Shown: piece after piece, positions 46,091-57,440 of the stretch
Layout of the letters: every line of letters begins with the position of its first letter
How positions within the stretch are numbered: position 1 is the first letter of the stretch
Assembly (NCBI GenBank): GCA_036023115.1
Contig: JAYKKT010000059.1
Coordinates: 9,497,001 to 9,561,000, forward strand
Origin: Brasenia schreberi
Taxonomy: Eukaryota > Streptophyta > Magnoliopsida > Nymphaeales > Cabombaceae
Direction: 5' to 3'
DNA length: 64,000 nt
Made by a program: the position numbers and the translations under genes
The notes under the pieces: generated by a model
What the model was told of the DNA's origin: nothing
Seen by the model: the letters and a program-made list of their open reading frames with translations, nothing else
The model's database searches: none

Positions 46091-47463
46091 CCAACTCCCA
46101 TGAACGAACGACATATTTTTTTGAAGTTAGTATTTTGATTACATTAAGGATCAACTTTAAGTTTATATTTATTTATATTGATTATTGATGAGTTAGCAAA
46201 ATATATTCAAGATGATGTATTTTAGTGTATGTTATTTGCGGATGACATTGTGTTAGTCGATGAGTCTAAGAAAAAAGTTAATAGAAAATTGGTTGAAACT
46301 ATGGAGAAAAACTTTAGAAAGTAAACTTCATACTTAGTAGAATAAAGACCTAATATATAGAATGCAAGTTTGATTATTTGGTTATTTTTTATGGCATAGA
46401 AATTAAGATCGCCATATGTTTCATCTCTTGTGAGGAAGGCTTAAATACCTAAGAGTCAGTTTTTTAGAGCGATCGAAGAATTGATTAAGATGTTAATTAA
46501 TGAAAGTTGATTAAAATGGAGAGGTCTATTAGATATTCTATGACAAGAAGATACTATTAAAGTTGAAAATTAAATATTATAGAGCAACAATTGGATGACC
46601 TGCAATATTTTATGGTTCTTAGTGGTGGGCAGTTAATCATCAATCTATACAAAAGATGTCTTTGACATAAATGATGATGTTAATATATGGTCATATAAAG
46701 AAAGATCATATACATGATGAGGTTATTAAAAATAAACTGGTAGTGACACTAATAGATGATAAAATGAAGGTAAATCATTTAAAGATGGTTTATACACCTA
46801 GAAAGACGACTAAAGAAAAGCTCGGTTAAGAAGGTATGAAAAACTAGATGGTGAAAATATTAAAAGAGAAACAAGAAAATAACAAAAAGTGTTGGAAAAA
46901 AATAAAGAATGATCTAGCTTATGTTGAGTTAATTGCTAGCAATGCACATGATTGAACTTTATGGAAACAAAGAATCCTTGTACCTGACTTTAAATGTAAT
47001 TTTACATTTCTTTATGTAATTTTTGTCATTTATATATAGTAAATGATAAAAATTATGGCAGGAACCGAAGGCACTAGGGACATTCAGGTCCTGTCCACAG
47101 CGGCACAGCAGGCCGCTGGTGCCAAACCACTAAGGCTAGTGCCAGCTCCAACGGCTACTAGCCGTTGGGAGCTGGCTTTTTTCTGGCCTCTCACTTCTCA
47201 CTCTCCTCTCTTATCTCCTCTCTCATTCTCACTTCTATTCTATAAATACTCTCTTAATGTACATGTTCAAGTATGCCTTTTGTGGTTAAATAATAACAAT
47301 TTCTTCTTTATTGTGTTTTTGTTGCATATGTTCTATAGCCTTTTTCTATAGCTTTGTGATTGATATTTTGAGGTGATATTCACCGATCTTTCGCTGCTAC
47401 ATTGAAGCATCGACTTCATTACACCCGACCCCATCTAATATGAGAAAAGGCTTAGTTTTTGTT
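46091..47463 (+). mobile_element. RTE-clade LINE R3, 5'-truncated, 21-bp target duplication
   Basis: An identical 21-base sequence lies at 46070-46090 and 47464-47484, flanking the element exactly. R3 starts within the RT (FFEVSI then LFADDIVLVDESKKKVNRKL) and carries broken C-terminal frames (HIKKDHIHDEVI). It ends in the family 3' terminus (AGAAAAGGCTTAG). It is a classic truncated LINE insertion, interrupted at 46989-47423 by an LTR-like insert. Confidence 0.9.
46989..47423 (+). repeat. LTR-like insertion inside LINE R3
   Basis: It splits the conserved RTE 3' text between CCTGAC (46983-46988) and CCCGAC (47424-47429), an imperfect target duplicate. Near its ends are TGTAAT (46995) and ATTACA (47423). 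It has a TATA-like CTATAAATACTC near 47240 and an 18-bp near-perfect inverted repeat at 47141-47176. It is probably a solo LTR. The open frame 47043-47351 is not considered real. Confidence 0.65.
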
Positions 47464-47484
47464 GTATTGTTATAGTTGTTGACT

Positions 47485-48075
47485 TTGAGATGCATGGGGA
47501 CATTCTTCAGAATTTATATACATGTGATCCTCCTAGATATAAATGACCAACCTTTAAGTGGTCCAGTAACACTTTTGCATTAACATTCCCATTCTCTTCC
47601 AGGAATATTGCAGCATTCTTAAGTTAAAAATTAGTTGCAGTCTGTGAACTTTTGCTTCTTGCTCATTGTAGTGCAATTTTCTGCATGTGAGTTTCATAAT
47701 TGCCATGCTCAGCATGTTTGCTGCATCATTCATAGGACAGTCATGTACTGACTGGCTGTCCAGCTGAAACTTCATCTACCATTCATCATGAGGCTTTGCT
47801 ACTCTCACCTACTTTTCTTCTACAAACTCATTAAACACCAAAAGTATCTGATTATGTTTGGGGATGGTATGCCTGAGTTATTTGTGCTATCTTCATCAAA
47901 CAATATTTTTTTTGGACAAAGAAATAAAGTAAATCTTTAGTTTAGTGGGTGAGACCTCATAAGTTAAATGAGCAAAACTACTGCTCTTTTTCTGGTTATG
48001 GAGGCAATGATGCTTGTGGTTCACTGTTCACGTAATTTTGAATGGTATTTTGACATGCATGTATGAAATTGTCAG
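47485..48075. other. no gene recognised
   Basis: Flank of LINE R3. The reverse-strand frame at 47554-47775 is open but without recognisable domain. Confidence 0.4.
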
Positions 48076-49280
48076 ACATTGACGGACTTACATATTCAGC
48101 TTTGCCTCGAGACTGTGGTATGGGAGAGGGTAGCTGGTCTGGACTTTGCTTTAGTCCAAATCAACGGTCGATGGTACAAATTTACAAGCCGTGCTGCATT
48201 TTATTTATCATGAGGGTGACAGCTTGCTGCTTCTGTTTTAATCAACATATGAAAATCGAATATGCTGCAATCCAACATCTTGCTGATTATTGTATTCGAC
48301 TCATATATGTGCTTCTGATTAGTTGGTCTTTCTATGCCTGTTCTGCATAAACTATTTTCTGTGGTTAATGCTTAATGATGGGTTTGAAACTTGAATTTCT
48401 TTCTGGATCTCATTATAATCTATGACCATGTGATGCTGAAACCCATGTAGCTAGGGCGGAAGAGTTCATACTAGGCTCTTAAATCTTTAAAATCCTTAAT
48501 CTAATTCTATTCTCATTGTAATCCTTAATCTGATGCAGGGATTGGTGATCATTATAATCCTGTTCTTTAGATGCGGAAACACAATATGAGCAAAACTTTT
48601 TTATTTTGTTTAAGCTCTCTCCTTGCATCTTTGTTTGAGTAAAATACATGAGGTTTCCTTGGATCTTGTGCACAACTTTATGTTCGGCTTTCTGGTTTCT
48701 TTAGTAATTTAAGTTAAGGACATTATTATGGTTTGTAATTTCATGTTTGCCTTTTTCTTTGATCATCTAGAAATTTCTTTAATTCATTTTTCTTTTTTTT
48801 CTGATATAGTTCACTTGATAAATTAGGGTAGTGCTTGTAAATCCTTATTCAATCTTTATAACTGCATGAACTTTAGGTTGACAAGGATATGACACGCAAA
48901 CACTGATAACAACTGAAGAGAATCAGGCGTTTACATTGTGTCAATGAGCTCAGAATATGCCAAAAGGGAGTTGAATGGCATTAATTTTAGAGAGCGGCAT
49001 GCACAGACTTATATTTGTCTGCTCATTTGATGCTTAGAGGGTTGGTGGAAAAACGTTGTGTGAAAGAAAAATGGTTATGTTATTGACATGAGTCTTTGGC
49101 TAATAAGTTTTCATTTTTTGCCTTCAATTCCCTTGATGGTCTTCAATTATACTTATGAGGATTACCAACATTATATGATTATTTAGCTTGCTCATATTAT
49201 TGTAGGTCAAATTTTTAATTTTGATTTCCAGGTGCAGTTTCTCGTAGTTTCTGCAGAAGCATAGACATCTATGACTAGGA
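48076..49280 (+). pseudogene. possible WD40-protein exon relics
   Basis: An exon-like block at 48076-48173 lies between an AG and a GT and encodes IDGLTYSALPRDCGMGEG then WSGLCFSPNQRSM, a WD40-blade style. A second block after an AG at 49230-49231 encodes AVSRSFCRSIDIYD followed by a TAG stop. From memory these resemble adjacent parts of a plant transducin/WD40 protein, whose name I cannot give. The two blocks do not join in phase, and the second has a stop where the family has glutamine. It is probably a decayed gene piece. The sequence between has no other clear exon; a short frame, SSEYAKRELNGINFRERHAQ, near 48945 is unexplained. Confidence 0.4.
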
Positions 49281-49396
49281 TATTCATCTTCGAAGTTTGC
49301 ATACATAAGCATGTTTCTTATATTGTCATGAATCTCAGTTGCCTACTCAGTTTTACTTATGTGCTTACCAAATTATCTGCATTTTTTAACTCTGTC

Positions 49397-50105
49397 CGGT
49401 CCCAAGCCCAGATAAAGGAGGAGGATTGTGTTAGGCTTCCGACAGCTAGTGTAAAACTTTGTCAGATTTTTATGCCATGGATTACATAAATTATGAGCAT
49501 TACATTGGGGTGTCCTCTCTTAGCGACGTGCTACATAACCCGAATGCAGTAAAAAGTAAGCAAGGGCCACTACATTTTCACCCGGATGTAGTGAATCAAT
49601 TGCAGAGAGGGTTCCCACATCATGGACGGGTGTGGGTAAAGAAGTTAGTTCCACTACATTGCCGTCCGAATGTAGTGAATAAATTATAGAGAGGGTCTAC
49701 GCATTTTCAATATGGACGGATGTGGGGGGGTAAGGAAGCTAGTCCTAGATAATAAGATTCGTATTGGTTCTTAGAATATTGGAACTTTGTCTAGTAAGCT
49801 AATGGAGGTGATAGATACTATGATTCAGAGAAAGATTCATATTCTATGTTTATAAGAGACAAAGTAGATTGGAGAAAAAGCAAAGAAGATTGAGGATACA
49901 TGTTTAAATTATGGTACTAAGTAAGGAAAAAGGCTCGAAACGAAGTTGGTATTATTATAAATAAAGATTTAAAGGATAGTGTAGTGGATATACAACAATA
50001 TGGTGACCGAATCATGATGTTAAAATTAGTATTAGGAGCAAAGGTTTTGAATATAGTTTGTGCAAAGAGAAAGTATGAAACAATTAATGCCCTACTATTA
50101 GGTAT
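49397..50105 (+). pseudogene. RTE-clade LINE R4, 5' fragment
   Basis: It begins CCGGTCCCAAGCCCAG and runs through the family leader to the endonuclease start: IRIGS, stop, NIGTLSSKLMEVIDTMI, LCL.ETKWIGEKAKKIE, then DRIMMLKLVLGAKVLN. It ends at about 50105. It aligns with R2 base for base apart from small indels. The RT half is missing. Confidence 0.85.
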
Positions 50106-50255
50106 GCATGGGTACCAACGTCTTTCTCCCAAGATAAATGATCACCATAATGAGAATACGAAGGGAGTCCTAAGGCTTTATATTAAAGTCAACGAATCCT
50201 CTCTACCAGTCACACCTCCTTGTATCCCGCCTCACAACCATTCCACATATTTTCA

Positions 50256-50706
50256 TGTAGAGATCCATTTGACTGTTAGATAAAAAAAAATTTATGTAAA
50301 AGGAATACCGAAGACAATTTCCAAACCCAAGCTTGATCTTGCCTAATGTGCATGTGTGGTCTTCTTTATCCTCGAGAGGCTCTTTTAACTAAGGTTCATG
50401 AGTTACCAACTATATAAAATGATATTTAGAATTCTTTCTAACGATCAATATGGAGGTATTCACATGCACAAGTCCCTCATTGACATGTGATTTTCATATT
50501 TTTGGACTTTCACCTTAATCAAAGGTATATCAAATAAGTATTTAGAGATATTTAACATGAACTAAATGCATTTAATGCAACATGAGTTTGATTAACCCAA
50601 CCATCATTAATTAGTGATTAATTCTAACACAAGTATCATGAAGGGCAAAAGATCCCTCATGAGTTTGATTAACCCAACCATCATTAATTAGTGATTAATT
50701 CTAACA
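50256..50706 (-). repeat. LTR F2, inverted fragment of the F1 family
   Basis: The reverse complement matches LTR F1: TGTTAGAATTAATC at the right end, GATGGTTG, TTTAGTTCATGTTAA, GACTTTCA-type text and, at the left, ATCTAACAGTCAAATG. The LTR is truncated at the left. Its right end is duplicated (see next entry). Confidence 0.75.
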
Positions 50707-50732
50707 CAAGTATCATGAAGGGCAAAAGATCC
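50581..50732. repeat. 76-bp perfect tandem duplication
   Basis: A unit starting CATGAGTTTGATTAACCC and ending GGGCAAAAGATCCCT occurs twice head to tail with no difference that I can see. It covers the LTR terminus and its flank. Identity implies a recent event next to the TA tract. Confidence 0.9.
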
Positions 50733-50737
50733 CTCTC

Positions 50738-50990
<253 letters not shown>

Positions 50991-51890
50991 ACGAACCAAG
51001 AACATTTATTTAGGGTGAGGTTAATGGGCCATAGTCCACATAAAATCCATGAGCCATATCAAGAGCCGCGCAACACATGTTGATATTTGACTTGAAATTT
51101 TGGGTTTTCAGCTTATTTGGGACCTATAGAAATTGATACTATGCCAAGTTTAAAATTCAGGGAGGGTGAGGTGATTCTTTTACGGGTGTTTGATTACGAG
51201 GTTAGGACTACACAATCCAAAGGTGACCCTACATTTTACTGTACACCGAGGCTTACTTATAGTTTCAATTCCTTAGTCTCAGGCCTCATAAACCCCTCCT
51301 ATATGAGGTTTAGGGTAAACCGTCCTCACCCACCCGTTTCCATCACTAGGTACTATGGCTGTATAACAATATGAGTTTATTCTTGCTTGGCTCATCTTGG
51401 CTATATAGAGCTCAGATGTGACCATACAGCTTGACGAGACAAAACCCGAACAGGTCGAGTTTAACTTGGTTGGACTTCTAAAAAGCTTACCAGTATATTT
51501 AGCATTTACATGTGGGTATCTCAAATGACCCATCTTAACACGAGGTTGGCTCTTTCTACCTGTTTTACGGGCATGGGCTAGTGATGTCAATTCTGGGATT
51601 CAAACAAGAACCGGGGTCTGATTAGCTGGATCCAATACCAAATAGAATTCAATCAACAATTGGATTCAAACTCAGTTTCCAACTTCCGCATCTGAATCCA
51701 AACTCGATTGTGATACTGATAAATACAACATTATTATCTTAAAGGTCCCATTAAATCTTGGGATTTATAATCCAAACCCGAGATCCGAATTCAATGAAAT
51801 CTAAGATCCGACTTGTTTAGATAATTTCCTGTTTGGAACGAACCGTCTACTTAGTCCTACGAAGGCAAGGCGCAGGTTTTTGTGCTATCT
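50991..51890. other. no gene recognised
   Basis: The open frames at 51117-51374 and 51279-51590 lack recognisable domains and have no splice or start context to support them. Confidence 0.4.
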
Positions 51891-51924
51891 GAATCCCGAT
51901 CCGACTAAGTCAAGAAAACCGGTA

Positions 51925-52086
51925 AGATATGAGTAGAGAGAGATAGAGAACCCTAGCTTGGGGAAGGAAGAGAGGGAGGAAAACGGTGGCGCAACCAGAC
52001 CGTCGCAATGTCGAGACGGGAGAGTCGAGATACCCATCTGACCAAACGCCCACCGCTTCCCAGGAGGCCCGACAGAGATCCCAGGT
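51925..52086 (+). other. candidate first exon with 5' leader
   Basis: A purine-rich leader containing AACCCTAGC (telo-box-like, common in plant housekeeping 5' regions) precedes an ATG at 52008 encoding MSRRESRDTHLTKRPP and then PRRPDRDPR, an Arg-rich start. A CAG/GTTCTC donor-like site is at 52084-52088. Short stretches (ACGCCCACCGCT, GGCGTATTCTTG) recur within 200 bp. No downstream exon was recognised. It could be a captured or orphaned first exon. Confidence 0.3.
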
Positions 52087-52388
52087 TCTCTCTGTGTGTG
52101 TCTCTGTCCCCCTCTCCAATAATGGCGTATTCTTGTCTGTGTACCTTGTTCAAATTCTAATTTTCCTGTTTTTTGCTTCTTGGTCACTTTTGCTTCTTGA
52201 AACTAGATTATACCCGTCTAAGAAATATAACATTGGTTGGCGTATTCTTGAGTAAACGCCCACCGCTATTTTTCGGTCATTTTTGTCACTTCTCGAGGAT
52301 TGGCTTCTGGAAAGCACCAAATTATGGAGGGTTCCGAAACGGAGATAGAATGGAAATACAAGAATCTCCATCATAATAATGTTTTAGC

Positions 52389-52988
52389 TGGTGTTTAATG
52401 GAATACGGGTTTTCCATGTAAACTAAGTAAATCTTTTCTTACATGGACATTATGGTGATTTATTTTCTCTTGCTGCTGACGGATTGATGAGTTTTTGTTG
52501 GTGATGGGAAATATAAGCTATGAAGGATTGACGTTGCAATAGGAGCTTCGTGGTATTTTCTTTCTGTATAGGTGGATAACCCTTTCATAACTTGTCATGA
52601 GCGATTTTTGTTAGTTTGTTTTTTCAGTTGTTTTTGAGTTAGGAAACCAAGATGAACGATATTCTTGTGAATAATTCCGAGTCATTAAAAATGCCATTCA
52701 CTTTTCTTTTTTTGTGGATTTAGATATCCTTGATCTTCGAAATTGGAATAAGTAACACGGATCCTATGGAACGAAAGTGAATTACTGTATCCTTTGATTC
52801 ATGTGAATGTGAGATAAAATTCATGGGTGGTTTGGGAAAATGAGCAAGGGACTAACGTTTGCCATGTAGCTTTCTTCTACAGCAATGTCACCACGGAGTA
52901 GTTGTAAATATGACGGATGGCTAGTTTCTGTACTCTTTCTTGGGGCGACTTATCATATCACACTTCTCTCTTTTATTGTTATTAAAAT
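52389..52988. other. no gene recognised
   Basis: Intron- or intergenic-like AT-rich sequence up to the left end of hAT D3. Confidence 0.4.
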
Positions 52989-54067
52989 CAATGTTGTAAT
53001 GATCATATTGATGCCCGTATTGTACAGGGTACCTATACACAATAATTGTGTCATATCGAATGATACGGTAAGATACACTACATTTAATCTTGTATAATAA
53101 GAAAAAAATCATAAATAATCCAAAAAATAAAAAATTCTGAAATCAATCTACAAAAGATAATAAATTATTGGAAAACACAATCAACATTAAACAAAATCCA
53201 ATTAATAACAATTAACAAGTAATTAATAAGTAATACCTAATAAGCATTAGCATGACAATCACATTTTCTCAATCAATAATAACTACAAGAGTAAGAAAAT
53301 CAAAGTTAAACTACAAATTGAAGCTAACATATTGGTTCAGAATTAAGATTACAATTTACAAAATACAAATTACAAAAATTCGCACTTCGGAGTTCAATTT
53401 CAATGTTTCATTCCACAAAATGTGGATCATAATCAACAAATGCACCATAAGCATTATAGTCAAGAACGAAGGTCGCCTTTTTCATCATCATCGGCACCAT
53501 CACCATCAGCTCCCTCTTCCTCCATAATTAGGTCCTCGAATCTAGCACCTTCCATATCATCATTTCCAATATATGTTTCTCCCTCTACTTCTCTCTAGTT
53601 TTCATCCTTTAAATTGATGGGGCTCTTCTTCTTCGACCGAATCATTAAGAATATCAATATTTTGTTTGCTAAGTGGGTCATGTGGCACCTTCCTTGCCCT
53701 TCTTGCATCTCTTTGTATTTGTCTATAAAAAAATGAAAGAAAGAATACAATAATATTATATACTTAAAAAATTATTCAAATTGATATGAATGCTATGAGT
53801 ATAAGTAAGGAGTAACAAACATATTATGATTAAATTATTACCTTTGTCTTAACTTCATATTTTATGCAATATATACCAAATCACAAAGATGTGCATACTC
53901 TAATTTGTTTCTCTTCTTTGTGTGAATGTGTTAAAAAAACTCTAATTTCTTTTACATACACTAGAACTACATGTTTGACTCAATATACGTAAGTGAACTT
54001 TAACAAGTTCAATGCACCTATACCAAAGCGAGTCCACCATTCATCTAAAATAAAACATAATAATAAC

Positions 54068-55220
54068 CAATGTTATTCGTATCGTGGGAAGCCATGATAC
54101 GATACGGTAACCTGTATCGTATGATAGAGGTTATCGTGTCGTACCGTACAATACATTCACAAAAAAAATTCATTCATTTTTTTTTCAATTTTCTTTTGCG
54201 GGTTTTTGGCTTCGCCTCTCTTCACTTCTCCCTAAGGCATCCTCCAGTATGCTCGTTTGGGATTGCAAGCTGCATGCGTATAACATGTAACTTAGGGTTA
54301 GTTTATAATAATTTTATTGAATAAGAATAATTTATGAACAAATAACAATTATGACAAAATCAATTTTCTTTCTGTTGCCAACTTTTAGGTATATTTCTAC
54401 TGCCAATTTATAATTTCATGAAATCGCAAACAATGAAGAACAATTTGGTTGTCTCACTTCATCGAGTGGGCATTTCACAACTTCACTATTTTAGGGTTTA
54501 CATTACACGACTTTCATTTAGTTGAACATGACCAGCGTGTGTGAGGCTTAGCTCAACCTGTGAAGTGAGATCAAAAGTAATCAGATGACCTAATTTTGAC
54601 CCACAACATCCATCCATTATCCTTCTATTTCAAACAACTTCAAGCATTTTTAAAAAGCTAGTCTCCAGTAAGAGAAAAAGAGGATATCATCAAGTAACAA
54701 TATCATATCACTGGGGTGTCATAAACTCAATAATCAAAGAAATGGAGCTCATCGTTTTGCTCATATATGAAAATGAGCAAATGTGCCAACTACATGTATA
54801 AAGATAGCAGTTTGTTAATAGAAAATGCACTTCTAACCGAAGGAAACATTATATGGATTAATTTGGAAGGAGTGCAACAATATCATCAAGGAGATGGAGA
54901 TTTTGATTTTGAGGCAGAAGGTGGTGAGAATCTTCCGTAAGGAGAAGATGAAGATTATTTAGTTCATAATCCTGACTATAATATGTAAATATAAATGTAT
55001 TTCATTTTTTGCTTCAAAATATGTAATTTTTTTAATTGTTTAATGGTGAATGATCCATATGTACTAAACTTTGCATTATATGAATTCTTTGTAATTATCT
55101 TGTTTTTTTATATTTTTTTCTGATTTTTTAAGATTTTTACTAATTTTTAATATTAAAGTACGCTATGCTCGTATTGTGGACCAAAATGATACACGATATG
55201 ATACGCGTCGAACAACACTG
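54068..55220 (+). mobile_element. hAT transposon D2, internally deleted, nested in D3
   Basis: Termini are CAATGTTATTCG at 54068 and GAACAACACTG at 55220. Target duplicates ATAATAAC (54060-54067) and ATAATAAG (55221-55228) match at 7 of 8. Inside, on the plus strand at about 54820-54985, is only the transposase C-terminal tail (INLEGVQQYHQGDGDFDFE), so the element is non-autonomous. Subterminal ATCGTATG/GATACGATAC repeats are present. Confidence 0.9.
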
Positions 55221-55616
55221 ATAATAAGAATTAAGAAACACTACAAGACTAGTTATAATCAATTTAAAATTAAATAATTTATAATTTATCAGTAGAAAAA
55301 GCCAAATCATACCTGACCGCATTTGGGAGTGAAGTGTTGTAATTGGCCTTCCAAAATCTCTAACACTATATATACTTAGATCTAAATGGATCAAGTAGAT
55401 GAATATTGTACTAGGCCAATTACATTCAGTATCCCTTTCTTAACTTCTTTGTCCTCTACTAGAGAGAAAATCTAATAGAGGGATTAAAAAAATATTCAAC
55501 TATTTGTAAATCATGATGCATTTGCTGGTTTCTGCATATATCAATTATCTTCCAAACCTTTTATAGAAGTGATCGCTTGTGGTCAAGGTTTGCTTTTATT
55601 TTCAATTTGGCCTTAT

Positions 55617-55830
55617 AACAACAACAACTAAGCCTTTTTCCTTAGTAGATGGGGTCAGTTACATGAATTCTTTGTTTCCACATAGCTCTATCATAATTTA
55701 TAGAATCTGTGGTAAATAAGTCCAACAAGGTTTTACGCTGGTTGTCAAAAATCTAATGCAACCCTCTTCCTTTATTTGGGCTTGGGACCGGCCATGCAAG
55801 GGTGATCCTTACATGGGCGGAGTTATCTAT
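55617..55830 (-). mobile_element. short RTE-derived non-autonomous element, copy 1
   Basis: On the minus strand: the RTE 5' end (CCATGTAAGGATCACCC, GGTCCCAAGCCC), then a direct jump within ATAAATTATGATAGAGCTATG to the RTE 3' end (AAACAAAGAATTCATG, GGAAAAAGGCTTAG, TTGTTGTTG). It has about 140 bp of 5' and 75 bp of 3' sequence and no coding part. No clear target duplicate was found. Confidence 0.85.
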
Positions 55831-56112
55831 AGCATTATTTATAGGCATAATAGGTGTATCTTGATTGTCTATCATTCTTTTTATCTTGACTAAAAGCATA
55901 GTCATCCTAAAATATGTTGCATTTATATCAAAAGTTAGTATTAAAAATAATATCCACTATAGCAATCTCCTTCCTCTTTCTCAACCAACTTATAGAACCC
56001 CATTCATAAGATCTAAATATCTTTTTCAATACAATTTTATGTATAACAAGACTTTGAACATTAATAATATTCGTAGCAAATCTTGTAAAAAAAACCTAAG
56101 CAACTCCTTTCC

Positions 56113-56768
56113 TAAGTCACATATACACTTCTAAGAGGTGGAGTGTCGACCTCGACACGGGTGCGACACCTACACCGTGTCGGTTTGGCATGGGAAAAAA
56201 AATGATTTTTTTTTGGTAACTCACGGTTCTGCCGTCTATGGTGTATTTATCCAGAAGAACCCGATCAAAGAGGGAGTAATCCGTGAAGATGATGAAACCA
56301 AAGCCTCTTAGTCGACTCGTGACCTTATCTCCTATGATGACCACCTGAGTTATCTCACCATAGTTTTCAAAATGCTCCTTGAACTTGTCTTCCATCATCT
56401 CCCGTGAAACTCCGCCGATGAACATAGAAAAATACTTCAACGCGGACCTTCTTCACTTCCTTTTGTGTGGATATTCCACGCTTCAAAATCTAGTATCGAT
56501 TTTGAAGTTCGGGTCTTTTTGGATAAATGAGTCCGAATAGTGAAGATTGATTTGTGTATTTTGATGAAATTAGTAGTTGTTTACAGTTTATGTGTTTTGC
56601 TTTAATATAAAGTTGTGTACATGCTATTGTCATATACTTATGTTAATTGATGTCTCACTTGTAGCTTGAATATTATATATAATATATAATATTATATACC
56701 TTATCCGTGTCGCCGCACACAAATTTTTGAAATTTGCCGTATCCCGCACCCACACCCGTGTGACATAG
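56113..56768 (-). mobile_element. small TIR element carrying an RRM gene fragment
   Basis: It is flanked by CTCCTTTCC at 56104-56112 and 56769-56777, a perfect 9-bp direct repeat (read as 8 bp if the shared C belongs to the element). Ends pair as CTAAGTCACAT / CTATGTCACAC (9 of 11). Subterminal CGACACGGGTGCG and GTGTCGCCG motifs face inward. The 9-bp duplication suggests a Mutator-type (Pack-MULE) element; an 8-bp reading would suggest hAT. It is inserted in hAT D3. Confidence 0.7.
56117..56455 (-). pseudogene. RRM (hnRNP-like) gene fragment
   Basis: The minus strand encodes one near-complete RNA recognition motif. RNP2-like MFIGGV is at about 56420, then a YGEITQVVIIGD stretch, RNP1-like RGFGFIIF and a TIDGRTV end. 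This resembles the first RRM of plant hnRNP A/B-type proteins (usual RNP1 RGFGFITF). The frame begins with MKYFS and ends in transposon sequence, so it is a captured exon rather than a gene. A one-base shift just upstream joins it out of frame with a basic stretch. Confidence 0.8.
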
Positions 56769-57221
56769 CTCCTTTCCATTAGTGTGGATTCTCATCACAT
56801 GCAATTACAAACTTTGTGACATTTTTGCATGCATGAATAGTCCTCTTGATTTTAACCATTGCACTCAAATCCTCAACCATTAAGTCTATGGAACCTACGA
56901 CACATAGGTCCACACTAAGTTGGGATAGTTGGACTCATGCATCTTATCAGTTGCTTTAACATTTACAGCATTATCAATAATGAATTTTAACAATATTTTC
57001 ACATCATCTTCAAAAATAGGGAGCAAATTATCAGCAGTTTTATCAATATTGGATTGGTCATATGATTTCAAAAAATTATATACCATTTTATCACTATGGG
57101 ACTAGTCATATGATTTAAAAAACAATGTCCCCTTTCAACAACAAACAAAGAAGTTTACTGAAGATCTACGCTGACTATCCATCCAACCATAAACTATAAT
57201 AGAACATCTGGTAACCTTCCA

Positions 57222-57440
57222 CTACTACTACAACTACTACAACTACAACTACAACTAAGCCTTTTCCCCTACTAGATGGGGACAACTACATGAATTCTTT
57301 GTTTTTTTTTTGTAGAATCCATGTTAAGTCTGACAAAGTTTTACGCTGGCTGTCGGAAGCCTAACACAACCCTCCTCCTTTTCCCGGGCTTGGGACCGGC
57401 CATGAAAGGGTGATTCCTTACATAGGCGGAGATTCCACGA
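57222..57440 (-). mobile_element. short RTE-derived non-autonomous element, copy 2
   Basis: Same two-ended structure as the copy at 55617, with a TAGTTG/CTACAA-type tail instead of TTG. TTCCAC occurs on both sides (about 57218 and 57431), a possible target duplicate. Inserted in hAT D3. Confidence 0.85.

Noticed and set aside
47043..47351. 102-codon open frame
   Set aside because: It lies wholly in the LTR-like insert of LINE R3 and covers its hairpin and TATA-like box.
37176..47463. LINE R2 and R3 as two halves of one element split by copia D
   Set aside because: R3 has its own 21-bp target duplicate and starts at a truncated RT, so it is an independent insertion.
51117..51374. 85-codon open frame
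   Set aside because: No homology that I recognise, no start or splice context; not supported.
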